Assembly: GCA_020847765.1 (NCBI GenBank)
Contig: JADLBJ010000192.1
Coordinates: forward strand, 1-39,731
Direction of reading: 5' to 3'
Source of the DNA: Dehalococcoidia bacterium
GTDB lineage: Bacteria; Chloroflexota; Dehalococcoidia; Tepidiformales; Tepidiformaceae
Length of the DNA: 39,731 bases
In this document: positions 1-6,904 of the stretch, piece after piece
Layout: every line of letters begins with the position of its first letter
Numbering within the stretch: the first letter of the stretch is position 1
The notes under the pieces: generated by a model
Told to the model about the DNA's origin: nothing
The model's input: only the letters and a program-made list of their open reading frames with translations
Database searches by the model: none
Program-made: the position numbers and the translations under genes

Positions 1-82
1 AAAACGATCGCGGGCTGCGCTGGATGTCGTGTCCGCTCCACACATCCACCGGCCCTTTCCGTTACCCCGAGCTTCGCCGGGC

Positions 83-1150
83 CTACCAGCCGAGGGCGCG
101 TTCCACGCCTGCCACGGTCGCCTCCGCGCGGATGACGTCCGGGTGATACTGGGCGGTCGCAGTCTCCGGGTCCTTGAGCCCGTTGCCGGTGAGGACGGCG
201 ACGGCGCGCCCGCCCCGCGCCCGCCCTTCGCGTGCCAGCTTGAGCAGGCCGGCCACGCCCGCCGCGCTCGCGGGTTCGGCGAACAGCCCCTCGCGTTCGG
301 CGAGGAGGCGGTAGGCCTCGAGGATCTGGTCGTCGGTGACGGCTTCGATGAGGCCCGCGCTTTCGTCGCGAGCGGCGAGGGCGCTCTGCCAGCTAGCGGG
401 GTTCCCGATGCGGATGGCGGTGGCAACGGTCTGCGGCTCGGGGACGAGTGCTCCCCGAACGATGGGGGCGGCGCCGGCTGCCTGGAAGCCGAGCATGCGG
501 GGATGAAGGGTCGCGTAGCCGAGCTCGGCGCACTCGGCGAAGCCCTTCCAATAGGCCGAGATGTTGCCAGCGTTGCCGACCGGCAGGGCGAGCATGTCGG
601 GGGCGTCGCCGAGGGCGTCGCAGATCTCGACGGCGGCAGTCTTCTGGCCCGGGATGCGGTCGGGATTCACCGAGTGGACCAGGGCCACGGGATGCCGCGC
701 GGTCAGGGCGCGCGCGGCGGTGAGGGCGTCGTCGAAGTTGCCGTCGATCTCGACGATGCGGGTGCCGAAGGCGATCGCCTGGGCCATCTTGCCTGCAGCG
801 ACGCGTCCGGAGGGCACCAGGACAAAACTCTGCAGGCCCGAGTGGGCGGCATAGGCCGCGGCGCTCGCGCTCGTGTTGCCGGTGCTGGCGCACATGATGG
901 CCTTTGCCCCGTCTTCCAGGGCGCGTGCCACGGCGACCACCATGCCGCGGTCTTTGAAGGAGCCCGTGGGGTTGCACATCTCGAGCTTGAACCAGAGTTC
1001 GTCGAGCCCGCAGAGGCGCTCGAGGGCTGCCGAGCGGACGAGCGGCGTGTCCCCTTCGCCGAGCGAGATGAGCGGCGTACGCTCGCTCAGCGACAGGACG
1101 CTGCCCCAATGGTAGAGGACGCCGTGCGGACGCTGGCCGGCGCCGGTCAT
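83..1150 (-). CDS. thrC: Threonine synthase
   Basis: A 355-residue PLP-dependent fold-type II enzyme converting O-phosphohomoserine to threonine, the last step of threonine synthesis in the cytoplasm. The PLP-binding lysine is visible as K66 in NPTGSFKDRG, and the phosphate-binding loop as STGNTSAS near residues 89-96. Length matches the short bacterial class. The ATG at 1150 overlaps the TGA of the upstream coiled-coil gene by 4 nt (ATGA), so translation is probably coupled. It is the last gene of the block running from homoserine dehydrogenase, which makes its pathway precursor two steps earlier; homoserine kinase (thrB) is not in the window. Assignment is firm from motifs and context. Confidence 0.95.
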   Translation of the reverse strand: MTGAGQRPHGVLYHWGSVLSLSERTPLISLGEGDTPLVRSAALERLCGLDELWFKLEMCNPTGSFKDRGMVVAVARALEDGAKAIMCASTGNTSASAAAYAAHSGLQSFVLVPSGRVAAGKMAQAIAFGTRIVEIDGNFDDALTAARALTARHPVALVHSVNPDRIPGQKTAAVEICDALGDAPDMLALPVGNAGNISAYWKGFAECAELGYATLHPRMLGFQAAGAAPIVRGALVPEPQTVATAIRIGNPASWQSALAARDESAGLIEAVTDDQILEAYRLLAEREGLFAEPASAAGVAGLLKLAREGRARGGRAVAVLTGNGLKDPETATAQYHPDVIRAEATVAGVERALGW

Positions 1151-2154
1151 GGCTCCTCTGGCGGGCGGAAGGCGTGGAACTTCATCTCCCGAAGCTCCTG
1201 CTCCAGCACCTGGATTTGCTTGCGGCGCTGCTTCTCCGTCATCTGGTTGTACTTGGCAAACTCCTCGCGCACATGGTCCACGACCTCGGCGATGTCGCGC
1301 CGGATGCCCGCGACCCGCTCGCCGAGGCCGGCATGCCGTCCTTCGAGGAGCGCGATCTCGCCCTGGAGCTTGTCGACGTGGGTGAGGAGGCGGTCGCTCG
1401 CTTCTTCGAGGGCGTTGAGGCGGGTGTCCGTGCGGCTGTGCTGGTCGCGCCAGACGGCGATGGCGTCGAGCACTTCCTCGCGCATCGTCTGCTCGGCGGT
1501 CGCCGCGCGGATCAGCTCTTCGTTCCGCTTGACCATCTCCCCGACGACCTGAAGCCGTTCGAACACCACCTCGAAGCGCTCGTCCTGGTCGGCGGTGAGG
1601 GCGGTGACGACGCGCTCCTCGAGGTCGCGATGGACTTCGATCGAGCGGTCGAGGCGCAGGCCAAACTGCTCGACGCGCGCTTCGATCTCGCGCTGGCGCT
1701 CGAGGAGCGAGGCCGTCGTTTGCGCGACCTGGGCCGTCTGGGCCTGCACCTGGGCGACGTCGGCGACGATGAGACCAAGCTGGTGGGCGGCGGCCTCGAT
1801 TCGCTTGAAGGCTTCGGCGCGTTCCTCGCGGTCGTACTCCGCTTCCGCGCGGACGAGACGGAGGGCGTTGTCGACCTCGGCCTTGTTGGCGCTGATCTGC
1901 TGACGGATATGCTCCGTGCTCTCGTCGAGCCCGCGGATCTTCTCTGGCAGCCCCTTGAAGGGAATGAACTTGGGATCGACCTCGCGGAGCGCGCGTTCAT
2001 TGACGGTGACGTCCTCGGCGAGGTCATGGACCTGGCGGCGGAGCTGGTCGATCTGGGCGACGGCGCGCACCTGGTCCTCGCGCGCGGTGCGCAGCTGTTG
2101 CTCGAGCCAGGCGAGCGTTTCGCCGATGGCGTGGGCCTGTGTCTCGCTCGCCAT
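1147..2154 (-). CDS. Coiled-coil protein between hom and thrC, function unknown
   Basis: I do not recognise this 335-residue protein. It is almost wholly heptad-like helix rich in E, R, Q, L and A, predicted soluble, with no signal peptide, no membrane segment and no cysteine. One break in the helical pattern is the segment around residues 59-75 (DPKFIPFKGLPEKIRGL). The C-terminus is basic and ends in FHAFRPPEEP. It starts 1 nt after the hom stop and its own stop overlaps the thrC start by 4 nt, so it is translated with the two threonine-pathway enzymes. Coiled-coil scaffold or SMC/tropomyosin-like folds are possible, but nothing shows a catalytic role. It could be a structural partner of the neighbours or an unrelated passenger. 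Confidence 0.85.
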   Translation of the reverse strand: MASETQAHAIGETLAWLEQQLRTAREDQVRAVAQIDQLRRQVHDLAEDVTVNERALREVDPKFIPFKGLPEKIRGLDESTEHIRQQISANKAEVDNALRLVRAEAEYDREERAEAFKRIEAAAHQLGLIVADVAQVQAQTAQVAQTTASLLERQREIEARVEQFGLRLDRSIEVHRDLEERVVTALTADQDERFEVVFERLQVVGEMVKRNEELIRAATAEQTMREEVLDAIAVWRDQHSRTDTRLNALEEASDRLLTHVDKLQGEIALLEGRHAGLGERVAGIRRDIAEVVDHVREEFAKYNQMTEKQRRKQIQVLEQELREMKFHAFRPPEEP

Positions 2155-2155
2155 G

Positions 2156-3448
2156 TCAGCCCTCCACGCGCAGGAAGGCGCTCACCTGCGCGACGACGTC
2201 GAGTGCAGCGATCTCGCGCAGCGCCGCCTGCATCGCCCCTTCGCGCGCGCGGTGCGTCATGACGACGAGCTCGGCCGTCTTCTCGTCCGCGTCCGCCTCT
2301 TTCTGGCTGACGGCGGCGATGCTAACGCCGTGCTCGCCGAGCGTGCGGGCGATCTGCGCGAGGACGCCGGGCTGATCGCTCACAGTGACGCGGACATAGT
2401 AGCGCGTCTCGACGGCGTCGAGGCCGAGCACCGGCGTTTCCCCCTCAGGGCCCCAGTATTTCCTCTCGCGCGCGCCGAGGACAATGCTGTGGGCAAGGTC
2501 CAGGAGGTCGGCCACCACGGCCGAGCTTGTCGGGTCGGCACCGGCGCCGCGGCCCTGGAAAAGGACCGTGCCCGTCAGGTCGCCCACGATCTGCACGGCG
2601 TTGTAGACCCCGTCCACCTTGGCCAGCGGTTCGGACTGCGGGAGGAACACGGGCGCGACGCGGGCGACGATGCCGCCGTCGTTCCGCTCGGCGATGGCGA
2701 GCAGCTTGATCGTGTAGCCCAGCTCGCTGGCGTAGCGGAAGTCGCGCGCGGCCAGAGCGGTGATCCCTTCGACACGGACCTGCTCCGGGCGGACACGCGT
2801 GCGAAAGCCAAGGGTGGCCATGATCGCCAGCTTGTAGGCGGCGTCGTAGCCTTCGACGTCATTCGTAGGGTCGGGCTCCGCGTAACCGAGTTCCTGGGCG
2901 GCGGCGAGCGCGCTGCCATAGGCGGCACCGCCGGAGGCCATGCTCGTCAGGATGTAGTTTGTGGTGCCGTTGATGATTGCCCGAATGGAGGTGATGCGGT
3001 TCGCCAGCAGGTCGCGGCGCAGAGGGGCGATCAGGGGAATGCCGCCGCCGACGCTCGCTTCGAACATGATGTCGAGGCCACGGCTGTGGGCGTCGGCGAG
3101 CAGCTCCGGGCCCTGCTTGGCGATCAGCTCCTTGTTGGCGGTGACCACGTGCTTGCCGGCTTTGAGCGCCGCGCGGATGAAGCTGCCCGCCGGCTCTTCC
3201 CCGCCGACGACCTCGACGACGACGTCGATTGCCGGGTCCTCGAGAACGCTCACCACGTCGTCGGTCAGAACGCCGGGCGGCAGATCGACCGTACGCGGCT
3301 TGCGCAGGTCGCGGACGGCCGCGCGCCGTACGACGAGGGGAGCCCCCACCTGTCGGGCGAAGTAGTCGCGCCGTTCGAGCAGCGCCCGGGCGACGCCGCC
3401 GCCGACGACGCCCAGTCCGATGAGGCCGACGCCGATGTCCTGCTTCAC
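2156..3448 (-). CDS. hom: Homoserine dehydrogenase with ACT domain
   Basis: A 430-residue NAD(P)-dependent enzyme reducing aspartate semialdehyde to homoserine. The N-terminal Rossmann motif GLIGLGVVGGGVAR is at residues 8-21. The central catalytic domain carries the family motif around NGTTNYIL and a conserved lysine-containing stretch (YDAAYKLAIMATL). The last ~80 residues form an ACT domain (VRVTVSDQPGVLAQIARTL), the usual site of threonine feedback inhibition. The start is a GTG at 3448, 4 nt after the stop of the upstream parvulin-like gene. It is the second enzyme of threonine metabolism in this block, with thrC two genes downstream. Feedback by threonine is inferred from the family, not shown here. 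Confidence 0.96.
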   Translation of the reverse strand: MKQDIGVGLIGLGVVGGGVARALLERRDYFARQVGAPLVVRRAAVRDLRKPRTVDLPPGVLTDDVVSVLEDPAIDVVVEVVGGEEPAGSFIRAALKAGKHVVTANKELIAKQGPELLADAHSRGLDIMFEASVGGGIPLIAPLRRDLLANRITSIRAIINGTTNYILTSMASGGAAYGSALAAAQELGYAEPDPTNDVEGYDAAYKLAIMATLGFRTRVRPEQVRVEGITALAARDFRYASELGYTIKLLAIAERNDGGIVARVAPVFLPQSEPLAKVDGVYNAVQIVGDLTGTVLFQGRGAGADPTSSAVVADLLDLAHSIVLGARERKYWGPEGETPVLGLDAVETRYYVRVTVSDQPGVLAQIARTLGEHGVSIAAVSQKEADADEKTAELVVMTHRAREGAMQAALREIAALDVVAQVSAFLRVEG

Positions 3449-3452
3449 GGCG

Positions 3453-4463
3453 TCAGTTGAGGTTCTTCTCGGCCCACTTGATGTCGTCGGCGTCGAGGCT
3501 GGTGACGATGCGCGTGGAGGCGCGCTTCTCCTTGAGGGCCGCGTCGAGCTGCTGCTGCGCGAGTTGTCCCTTCTGGGCGTCGGTATAGGGAGTGGGCTCG
3601 CGCTTCTCGACGCGGAAGATCCACCAGTCGGTCTCTACCTGGATCGGACCGATCAGGTCGCCGACGTTCTTACCGGCGAGTGCCGCCTGGACGGACGCCG
3701 GGAGAAGGGCCAGGGGTTCGGGGTCGAGGAGGCCGTCTTTGCCCCGTCCCTCGAGGTCCTGCGACTCCTTTTGCGCGACCGTTCCCATGTCCTCGCCCGA
3801 CTGGATGCGCTGGAGGATGGCGTTGGCGACATCCTGGTCGCTGAGCAGAACGGTGCGCAGGACGAGCTGCTCGCCGCTTTCGCCGAGGTCGGCTTTGAAT
3901 TTGTCGAGGAGCTTCTCGCTGGCCACCTGGGCCTCAGTCAGCTTGCGGAAGTTGCCGTCGCTGATGTGCAGAGTCTGCAGGCGCTGGCGGTAGAGCGAGT
4001 CGAAGGCGGAGCCGTTGCCGCCGACGGGCACGCCGAGCGAATCGGCGATGCTTCTGGTGATGTCGTCTGCCGTGATGGCGACGCCCTTGTCGTGGGCGAG
4101 CTGAATGGTCAGCGCTTCGTCCTGAAGCTTGGTGATAAGGTCCTGCTCGATGAGCGCTACGGAGTCGTTCTGACTGGCGTTGGCGCGAAGAAACTGGGAG
4201 AGGCGGTCGCGGTAGTAGCCCAGGGTGTAGTCGGTGGTGCCGACTTCGAGGACGACGGTGCGCGGCCGGCCGATGCGGTCTTCATAGATCCGATAGGCGA
4301 GGACCCCGAGGATGGCAACGAGGAGGACGACGGCGCTGCCGATGATGGCGAGGCGGCCGTGCTGCTCGGTCCAGGTGACGCCGGCGAAGCGGCGGCCGCG
4401 CGGCGCCTTCTCCCGGACTCGCGGTCGGGGCAGGCCGGTGGTGCGTTCGCGTCGTGCTGCCAT
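3453..4463 (-). CDS. Membrane-anchored SurA/parvulin-like peptidyl-prolyl isomerase
   Basis: A 336-residue protein with a basic N-terminus, one membrane segment at about residues 37-58 (LAIIGSAVVLLVAILGVLAY) and an extracytoplasmic remainder. The middle resembles the SurA N-terminal helical chaperone domain (about 70-190). The region about 200-305 resembles a PpiC/parvulin rotamase domain, including MGTVAQKESQD and the IGPIQVETDWWIFRVEKRE strand typical of the family. The parvulin motif is imperfect, so isomerase activity is uncertain and a purely chaperone role is possible. It probably helps fold exported proteins. It lies 42 nt downstream of rpsR and 4 nt upstream of hom on the same strand. 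GTGAGGGACG before the ATG gives a modest SD. Confidence 0.85.
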   Translation of the reverse strand: MAARRERTTGLPRPRVREKAPRGRRFAGVTWTEQHGRLAIIGSAVVLLVAILGVLAYRIYEDRIGRPRTVVLEVGTTDYTLGYYRDRLSQFLRANASQNDSVALIEQDLITKLQDEALTIQLAHDKGVAITADDITRSIADSLGVPVGGNGSAFDSLYRQRLQTLHISDGNFRKLTEAQVASEKLLDKFKADLGESGEQLVLRTVLLSDQDVANAILQRIQSGEDMGTVAQKESQDLEGRGKDGLLDPEPLALLPASVQAALAGKNVGDLIGPIQVETDWWIFRVEKREPTPYTDAQKGQLAQQQLDAALKEKRASTRIVTSLDADDIKWAEKNLN

Positions 4464-4505
4464 CGTCCCTCACTCTGACGCCCGTCGGGGGCGCCGCTGT
4501 CGATC

Positions 4506-4886
4506 CTAGCCGCGCGTCGGGAAGATGTTGGTGCGGCGCACGTGCTCGAGCGTGTAGGGCAGCAGGGCGAGGTGGCGGGCGCGCTTGACGGCAGTGGCGA
4601 CCAGCCGCTGATGCTTCAGGCAGGTGCCGGTCTTGCGCCGGGGCTCGATCTTGCCGCGTTCGCTGATATAGACGCGGAGACGGGGCACGTCCTTGTAGTC
4701 GATGCCTTTCATGTGGTCCGCGCAGAAGCGGCAGACCTTGCGGCGGCCGCCGTAGCGGGGCCGCTGCGGCCGGGGTGGGCGGTCGCCGGCGGGTCGCTCA
4801 GGTCGCTCGGGTCGCTCACCGCTGGGGCTGCCACCTTCGCCGTGCGCAGGCCGGTCGTCGCGTGGGGGGCGTTCTTCGCTTGTCAT
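4506..4886 (-). CDS. rpsR: 30S ribosomal protein S18, zinc-motif type with Pro/Arg-rich N-terminal extension
   Basis: The conserved S18 core starts near residue 48 ([19 protein letters not shown]) and ends with the [12 protein letters not shown] helix. CRFC plus the later GTCLKHQR give a C-x2-C...C-x2-H set, the cysteine-bearing (C+) form of S18 thought to bind zinc. The first ~47 residues are an unusual extension of E/R/P repeats ([20 protein letters not shown]), probably disordered. I place the start at the ATG at 4886 because GGGAAGG lies 6 nt upstream; the ATG at 4892 would touch the SD. This gives 126 aa against ~75-90 usual. It follows ssb by 52 nt and S6 further up, the standard rpsF-ssb-rpsR order. 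Confidence 0.95.
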   Translation of the reverse strand: MTSEERPPRDDRPAHGEGGSPSGERPERPERPAGDRPPRPQRPRYGGRRKVCRFCADHMKGIDYKDVPRLRVYISERGKIEPRRKTGTCLKHQRLVATAVKRARHLALLPYTLEHVRRTNIFPTRG

Positions 4887-4938
4887 CGTCATCCTTCCCA
4901 AAGGCGCAGGAGCGCGGGCAGCGCGTCTGACCGCGCTG

Positions 4939-5400
4939 CTATTCGAACGGCAAGTCGTCCGGGTCGACCGACCCCCGCGCCCGCGACTCACCGGGTGCGG
5001 AGCGGCGGCCGGCTCCCGCACGGAAGCTGTCCTCGCCGTCCGACCAGCCCTGGTTGCCGCCGTCGCCGCGGGGGCCACCGAGCAGCTGGACCGCGTTCGC
5101 GATTACCTCGGTGCGGTAGTGCTTGACACCCTGGTCGTCATCCCAGGAGCGCGTCGACAGCCGCCCCTCGACGTAGAGCTGCTTGCCCTTCGAGATGTAC
5201 TGGCTGACGCGCTCTGCCTGGTCGCCGAAGAGCACGACATTGAACCATTCGGTGGACTCTTCCCAGTCGCCCGACTGGCCGCGACGGCGGGAGTTGACGG
5301 CGAGGCTGAACTCGGACTTGGCAAGGCCGCTCGCCAGGTAGCGCAGTTCGGCGTCCCGCCCGGCATTGCCGATCAGCATGACCTTGTTCAGGCTCGCCAT
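4939..5400 (-). CDS. ssb: Single-stranded DNA-binding protein
   Basis: A 153-residue SSB with an N-terminal OB fold ([20 protein letters not shown] through [11 protein letters not shown], about residues 1-108). A Gly/Arg/Ser-rich linker follows, then the acidic tip DPDDLPFE, the hallmark that recruits replication and repair partners; the usual final residues are DDIPF, so the tip is followed here by one extra E. It covers single-stranded DNA in replication, recombination and repair. GAGGAGG about 8 nt before the ATG is a strong SD. It lies 20 nt after rpsF and 52 nt before rpsR and is almost certainly co-transcribed with both. Confidence 0.96.
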   Translation of the reverse strand: MASLNKVMLIGNAGRDAELRYLASGLAKSEFSLAVNSRRRGQSGDWEESTEWFNVVLFGDQAERVSQYISKGKQLYVEGRLSTRSWDDDQGVKHYRTEVIANAVQLLGGPRGDGGNQGWSDGEDSFRAGAGRRSAPGESRARGSVDPDDLPFE

Positions 5401-5420
5401 GGTCGCGACCTCCTCGTCGG

Positions 5421-5969
5421 TCAGGCTCCGGTTTCGGCAGGGGTGTCGGCCGCGGTGCGGGGTTCGGCCGGTTCAGTGGTGGCCGGTTCAGTGGTGGCCG
5501 GTTCGGCGGCGGCCGGCTCAGCGGTGGCCGGGCCGAGAGCGGCTTCGGCGGCTTCGACAGGCACCGCGGGCGCGGGCTCGGCCGCTGAAACGGGTGCCGC
5601 CGGCCGATCAGCGGCCGCTTCCGGAGCGGCGGCCTCGACGGGTTGGCGTCGTGGCTCGCGCGGCACGGGCGGCGGCGGCAACTCGTCCGCGCGCACGATC
5701 AGGTGCCGGTAGACGCGCTCGTCGATGCGGAGGGCCGCCTCCAGAGGGTCGACGCCGGCTGGTTCGATCTCGACACGCGAGACCAGGTAGTCGGCGTCGA
5801 GGGCGCGGTTGATCGGGTAGGCCATCCGCCGCCGGCCCCAGTGATCGACGCGGAGGACGCGTCCCCCGCGTGCCTCCACGGCGGTGGTGAGGTGCTGGAC
5901 AGGGGCGTCGCCCCCACCCGCTTCGGCGACAGCGAGGTCGTAGACGACCGTCAGCTCATATTCCCGCAC
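5421..5969 (-). CDS. rpsF: 30S ribosomal protein S6 with long Ala/Glu/Pro tail
   Basis: Residues 1-95 are the S6 domain (VREYELTVVYD at the start, later VDHWGRRRMAYPINRALDADY and the RVEIEP strand). Residues ~96-182 form a low-complexity Ala/Pro/Glu/Thr tail, making the protein 182 aa, nearly twice the common ~95-100. Part of the tail comes from four 15-bp tandem units at 5470-5529. The GTG at 5969 is chosen because the S6 consensus begins there and GGAG lies a few nt upstream. S6 binds S18 on the 30S platform, and rpsR is two genes downstream. A TTGAGC-17-TACGGT promoter lies at 6034-6062, with about 57 nt of leader. Confidence 0.94.
   Translation of the reverse strand: MREYELTVVYDLAVAEAGGGDAPVQHLTTAVEARGGRVLRVDHWGRRRMAYPINRALDADYLVSRVEIEPAGVDPLEAALRIDERVYRHLIVRADELPPPPVPREPRRQPVEAAAPEAAADRPAAPVSAAEPAPAVPVEAAEAALGPATAEPAAAEPATTEPATTEPAEPRTAADTPAETGA
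5470..5529 (-). repeat. Four 15-bp tandem repeats in the rpsF tail
   Basis: Units at 5470-5484, 5485-5499, 5500-5514 and 5515-5529. The first two are identical (ggttcagtggtggcc on the plus strand) and the last two differ at a few positions. The period is a multiple of three, so unit number can change without breaking the frame; it encodes repeats of the type EPATT/EPAAA. Confidence 0.9.
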
Positions 5970-6026
5970 AGGTCTCCATGGCCGGGCGATGGGTTTGCCC
6001 GCGCGGCGGGCCGTGCTCCCGGCACG
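5970..6026 (-). promoter_or_regulatory. rpsF leader, possible S6:S18 autoregulatory fold
   Basis: Between the inferred transcription start (~6027) and the GTG, the minus-strand leader can fold as an outer GCCGGG/CCCGGC pairing (6023-6018 with 5986-5981) enclosing a CCCGC-CGC-GCGGG hairpin (6010-5998). Many bacteria carry an S6:S18-binding leader before rpsF. I cannot confirm the conserved CCG bulge geometry here, so the regulatory role is a guess from position and foldability. Confidence 0.2.
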
Positions 6027-6033
6027 AATGGCA

Positions 6034-6062
6034 ACCGTACCATTCGCGCCCGCTCTGCTCAA
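6034..6062 (-). promoter_or_regulatory. Promoter of the rpsF block
   Basis: On the minus strand TTGAGC (6062-6057), a 17-nt spacer and TACGGT (6039-6034), with TGG just before the -10. Predicted start near 6027, giving a leader of about 57 nt before rpsF. No comparable terminator is seen before thrC ends, so the seven-gene block may share this promoter. Confidence 0.5.
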
Positions 6063-6104
6063 CGCGGAGCGGGGTGGCAAGCGCGCCGCGCTGGCCCCTC
6101 TGCC

Positions 6105-6419
6105 TCAGGCGTCGGGCGCCGGCACTTCGTCGCTCGGCGGCGAAGACCATTCGACGGGGAGTGGGTTGTGTGCGTAGCGCCGGCCGTCCGGCGGCAATTC
6201 GAGCCAGAACGGACCGAGCGGCGTGATCGCCAGGTAATGAACGACATGGAGGGCGCGGGCCGGGCCAGACACCTGCTCTGGGTCCGACGCCGCACGGTGG
6301 CGGCCCTCGTCGCTGATGGAGACTTGGTCCCGCGGCACGTGGGACGAGGAGGCAGAGGCCGCCCGCGCAGTGCTTGTCGGGAGGTTGACGGTTGAGCTCT
6401 GGACCGGGGTCGTGCGCAT
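6105..6419 (-). CDS. Small hypothetical protein, 104 aa
   Basis: I do not recognise this gene. The frame from the ATG at 6419 has strongly G/C-biased third positions like neighbouring genes, and GGAG lies 6 nt upstream of the ATG, so I regard it as coding. The N-terminal third is rich in S, T and A. Next comes RDQVSISDEGRHRA (about residues 35-48), which resembles the 'DQVSISDEAR' stretch of FlgM-type and other small bacterial proteins. The last ~45 residues contain VVHYLAITPLGPFWLELPPD and end in SSPPSDEVPAPDA. No signal peptide, TM segment or cysteine. It lies on the same strand 135 nt upstream of rpsF, with the rpsF promoter in between, so it is probably a separate unit. Confidence 0.5.
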   Translation of the reverse strand: MRTTPVQSSTVNLPTSTARAASASSSHVPRDQVSISDEGRHRAASDPEQVSGPARALHVVHYLAITPLGPFWLELPPDGRRYAHNPLPVEWSSPPSDEVPAPDA

Positions 6420-6740
6420 GCCCGTCTCCGCGGGGGCGGCCGCTCCCTGCCTCGTTGTGATCGTCGTCCGCCAGACGCGGCCCTCGGGTGACGGACGCGC
6501 GACGGGTCGGTGACGGTTCGGTGCCCGGGAAGCGCCAGGGCCGGGAGAAGGTTCGTGCACGCCGGCGTCTACTCCGGCCTCGGGACTCGACCCCGACCGC
6601 GTTGTTCGGCGAGTGGAGCCGCTGCCTCTACGCGACCCTTCCGGGCACCGCTTCTCCACGAGAACGCGGTCCGCGTCCACGGCCTTCGCCGCTTCTTGGG
6701 GATCTACGGCGCCGCAAACGCGTCCGTTTTGAGTGTTGAG
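6420..6740. other. Intergenic stretch without a supported gene
   Basis: Open frames exist on both strands, but none has a convincing start, SD or recognisable sequence. It separates the small minus-strand gene ending upstream of rpsF from the plus-strand tRNA-Val promoter. Confidence 0.5.
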
Positions 6741-6769
6741 TTGAAGCGCTGCGGCCGCGGCCATAGACT
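6741..6769 (+). promoter_or_regulatory. Promoter of tRNA-Val
   Basis: TTGAAG (6741-6746), 17-nt spacer, TAGACT (6764-6769). The predicted start near 6776 lies 5 nt before the mature tRNA 5' end. Confidence 0.6.
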
Positions 6770-6780
6770 GGCACTCCCGG

Positions 6781-6857
6781 GGGCGGTTAGCTCAGCTGGT
6801 TAGAGCGCGTCGTTCACACCGACGAGGTCACTGGTTCGAGTCCAGTACCGCCCACCA
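6781..6857 (+). tRNA. tRNA-Val (anticodon CAC)
   Basis: Complete cloverleaf. The acceptor stem GGGCGGT (6781-6787) pairs with ACCGCCC (6847-6853). The D arm is GCTC...GAGC. The anticodon stem CGTCG/CGACG carries loop TTCACAC (anticodon CAC, reading GTG). The T arm is ACTGG-TTCGAGT-CCAGT. Discriminator A and CCA are encoded at 6854-6857. No terminator follows, and the MFS gene begins 47 nt downstream. Confidence 0.95.
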
Positions 6858-6904
6858 CCCCCGAACCCGCGGCCGCGCCCCCATCGGCCCGAAGGGAGAG
6901 CGCT

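Noticed and set aside
1-82. Terminator downstream of thrC
   Set aside because: Only a weak GGATGT/ACATCC pairing around a 14-nt loop, without T-tract; not convincing.
29-1552. Long plus-strand open frame opposite thrC
   Set aside because: It is an antisense shadow of thrC and the coiled-coil gene in high-GC DNA; no recognisable protein features and the real genes show clear motifs.
5470-5529. Short repeats as a CRISPR array
   Set aside because: They are direct 15-bp in-frame units without spacers inside rpsF.
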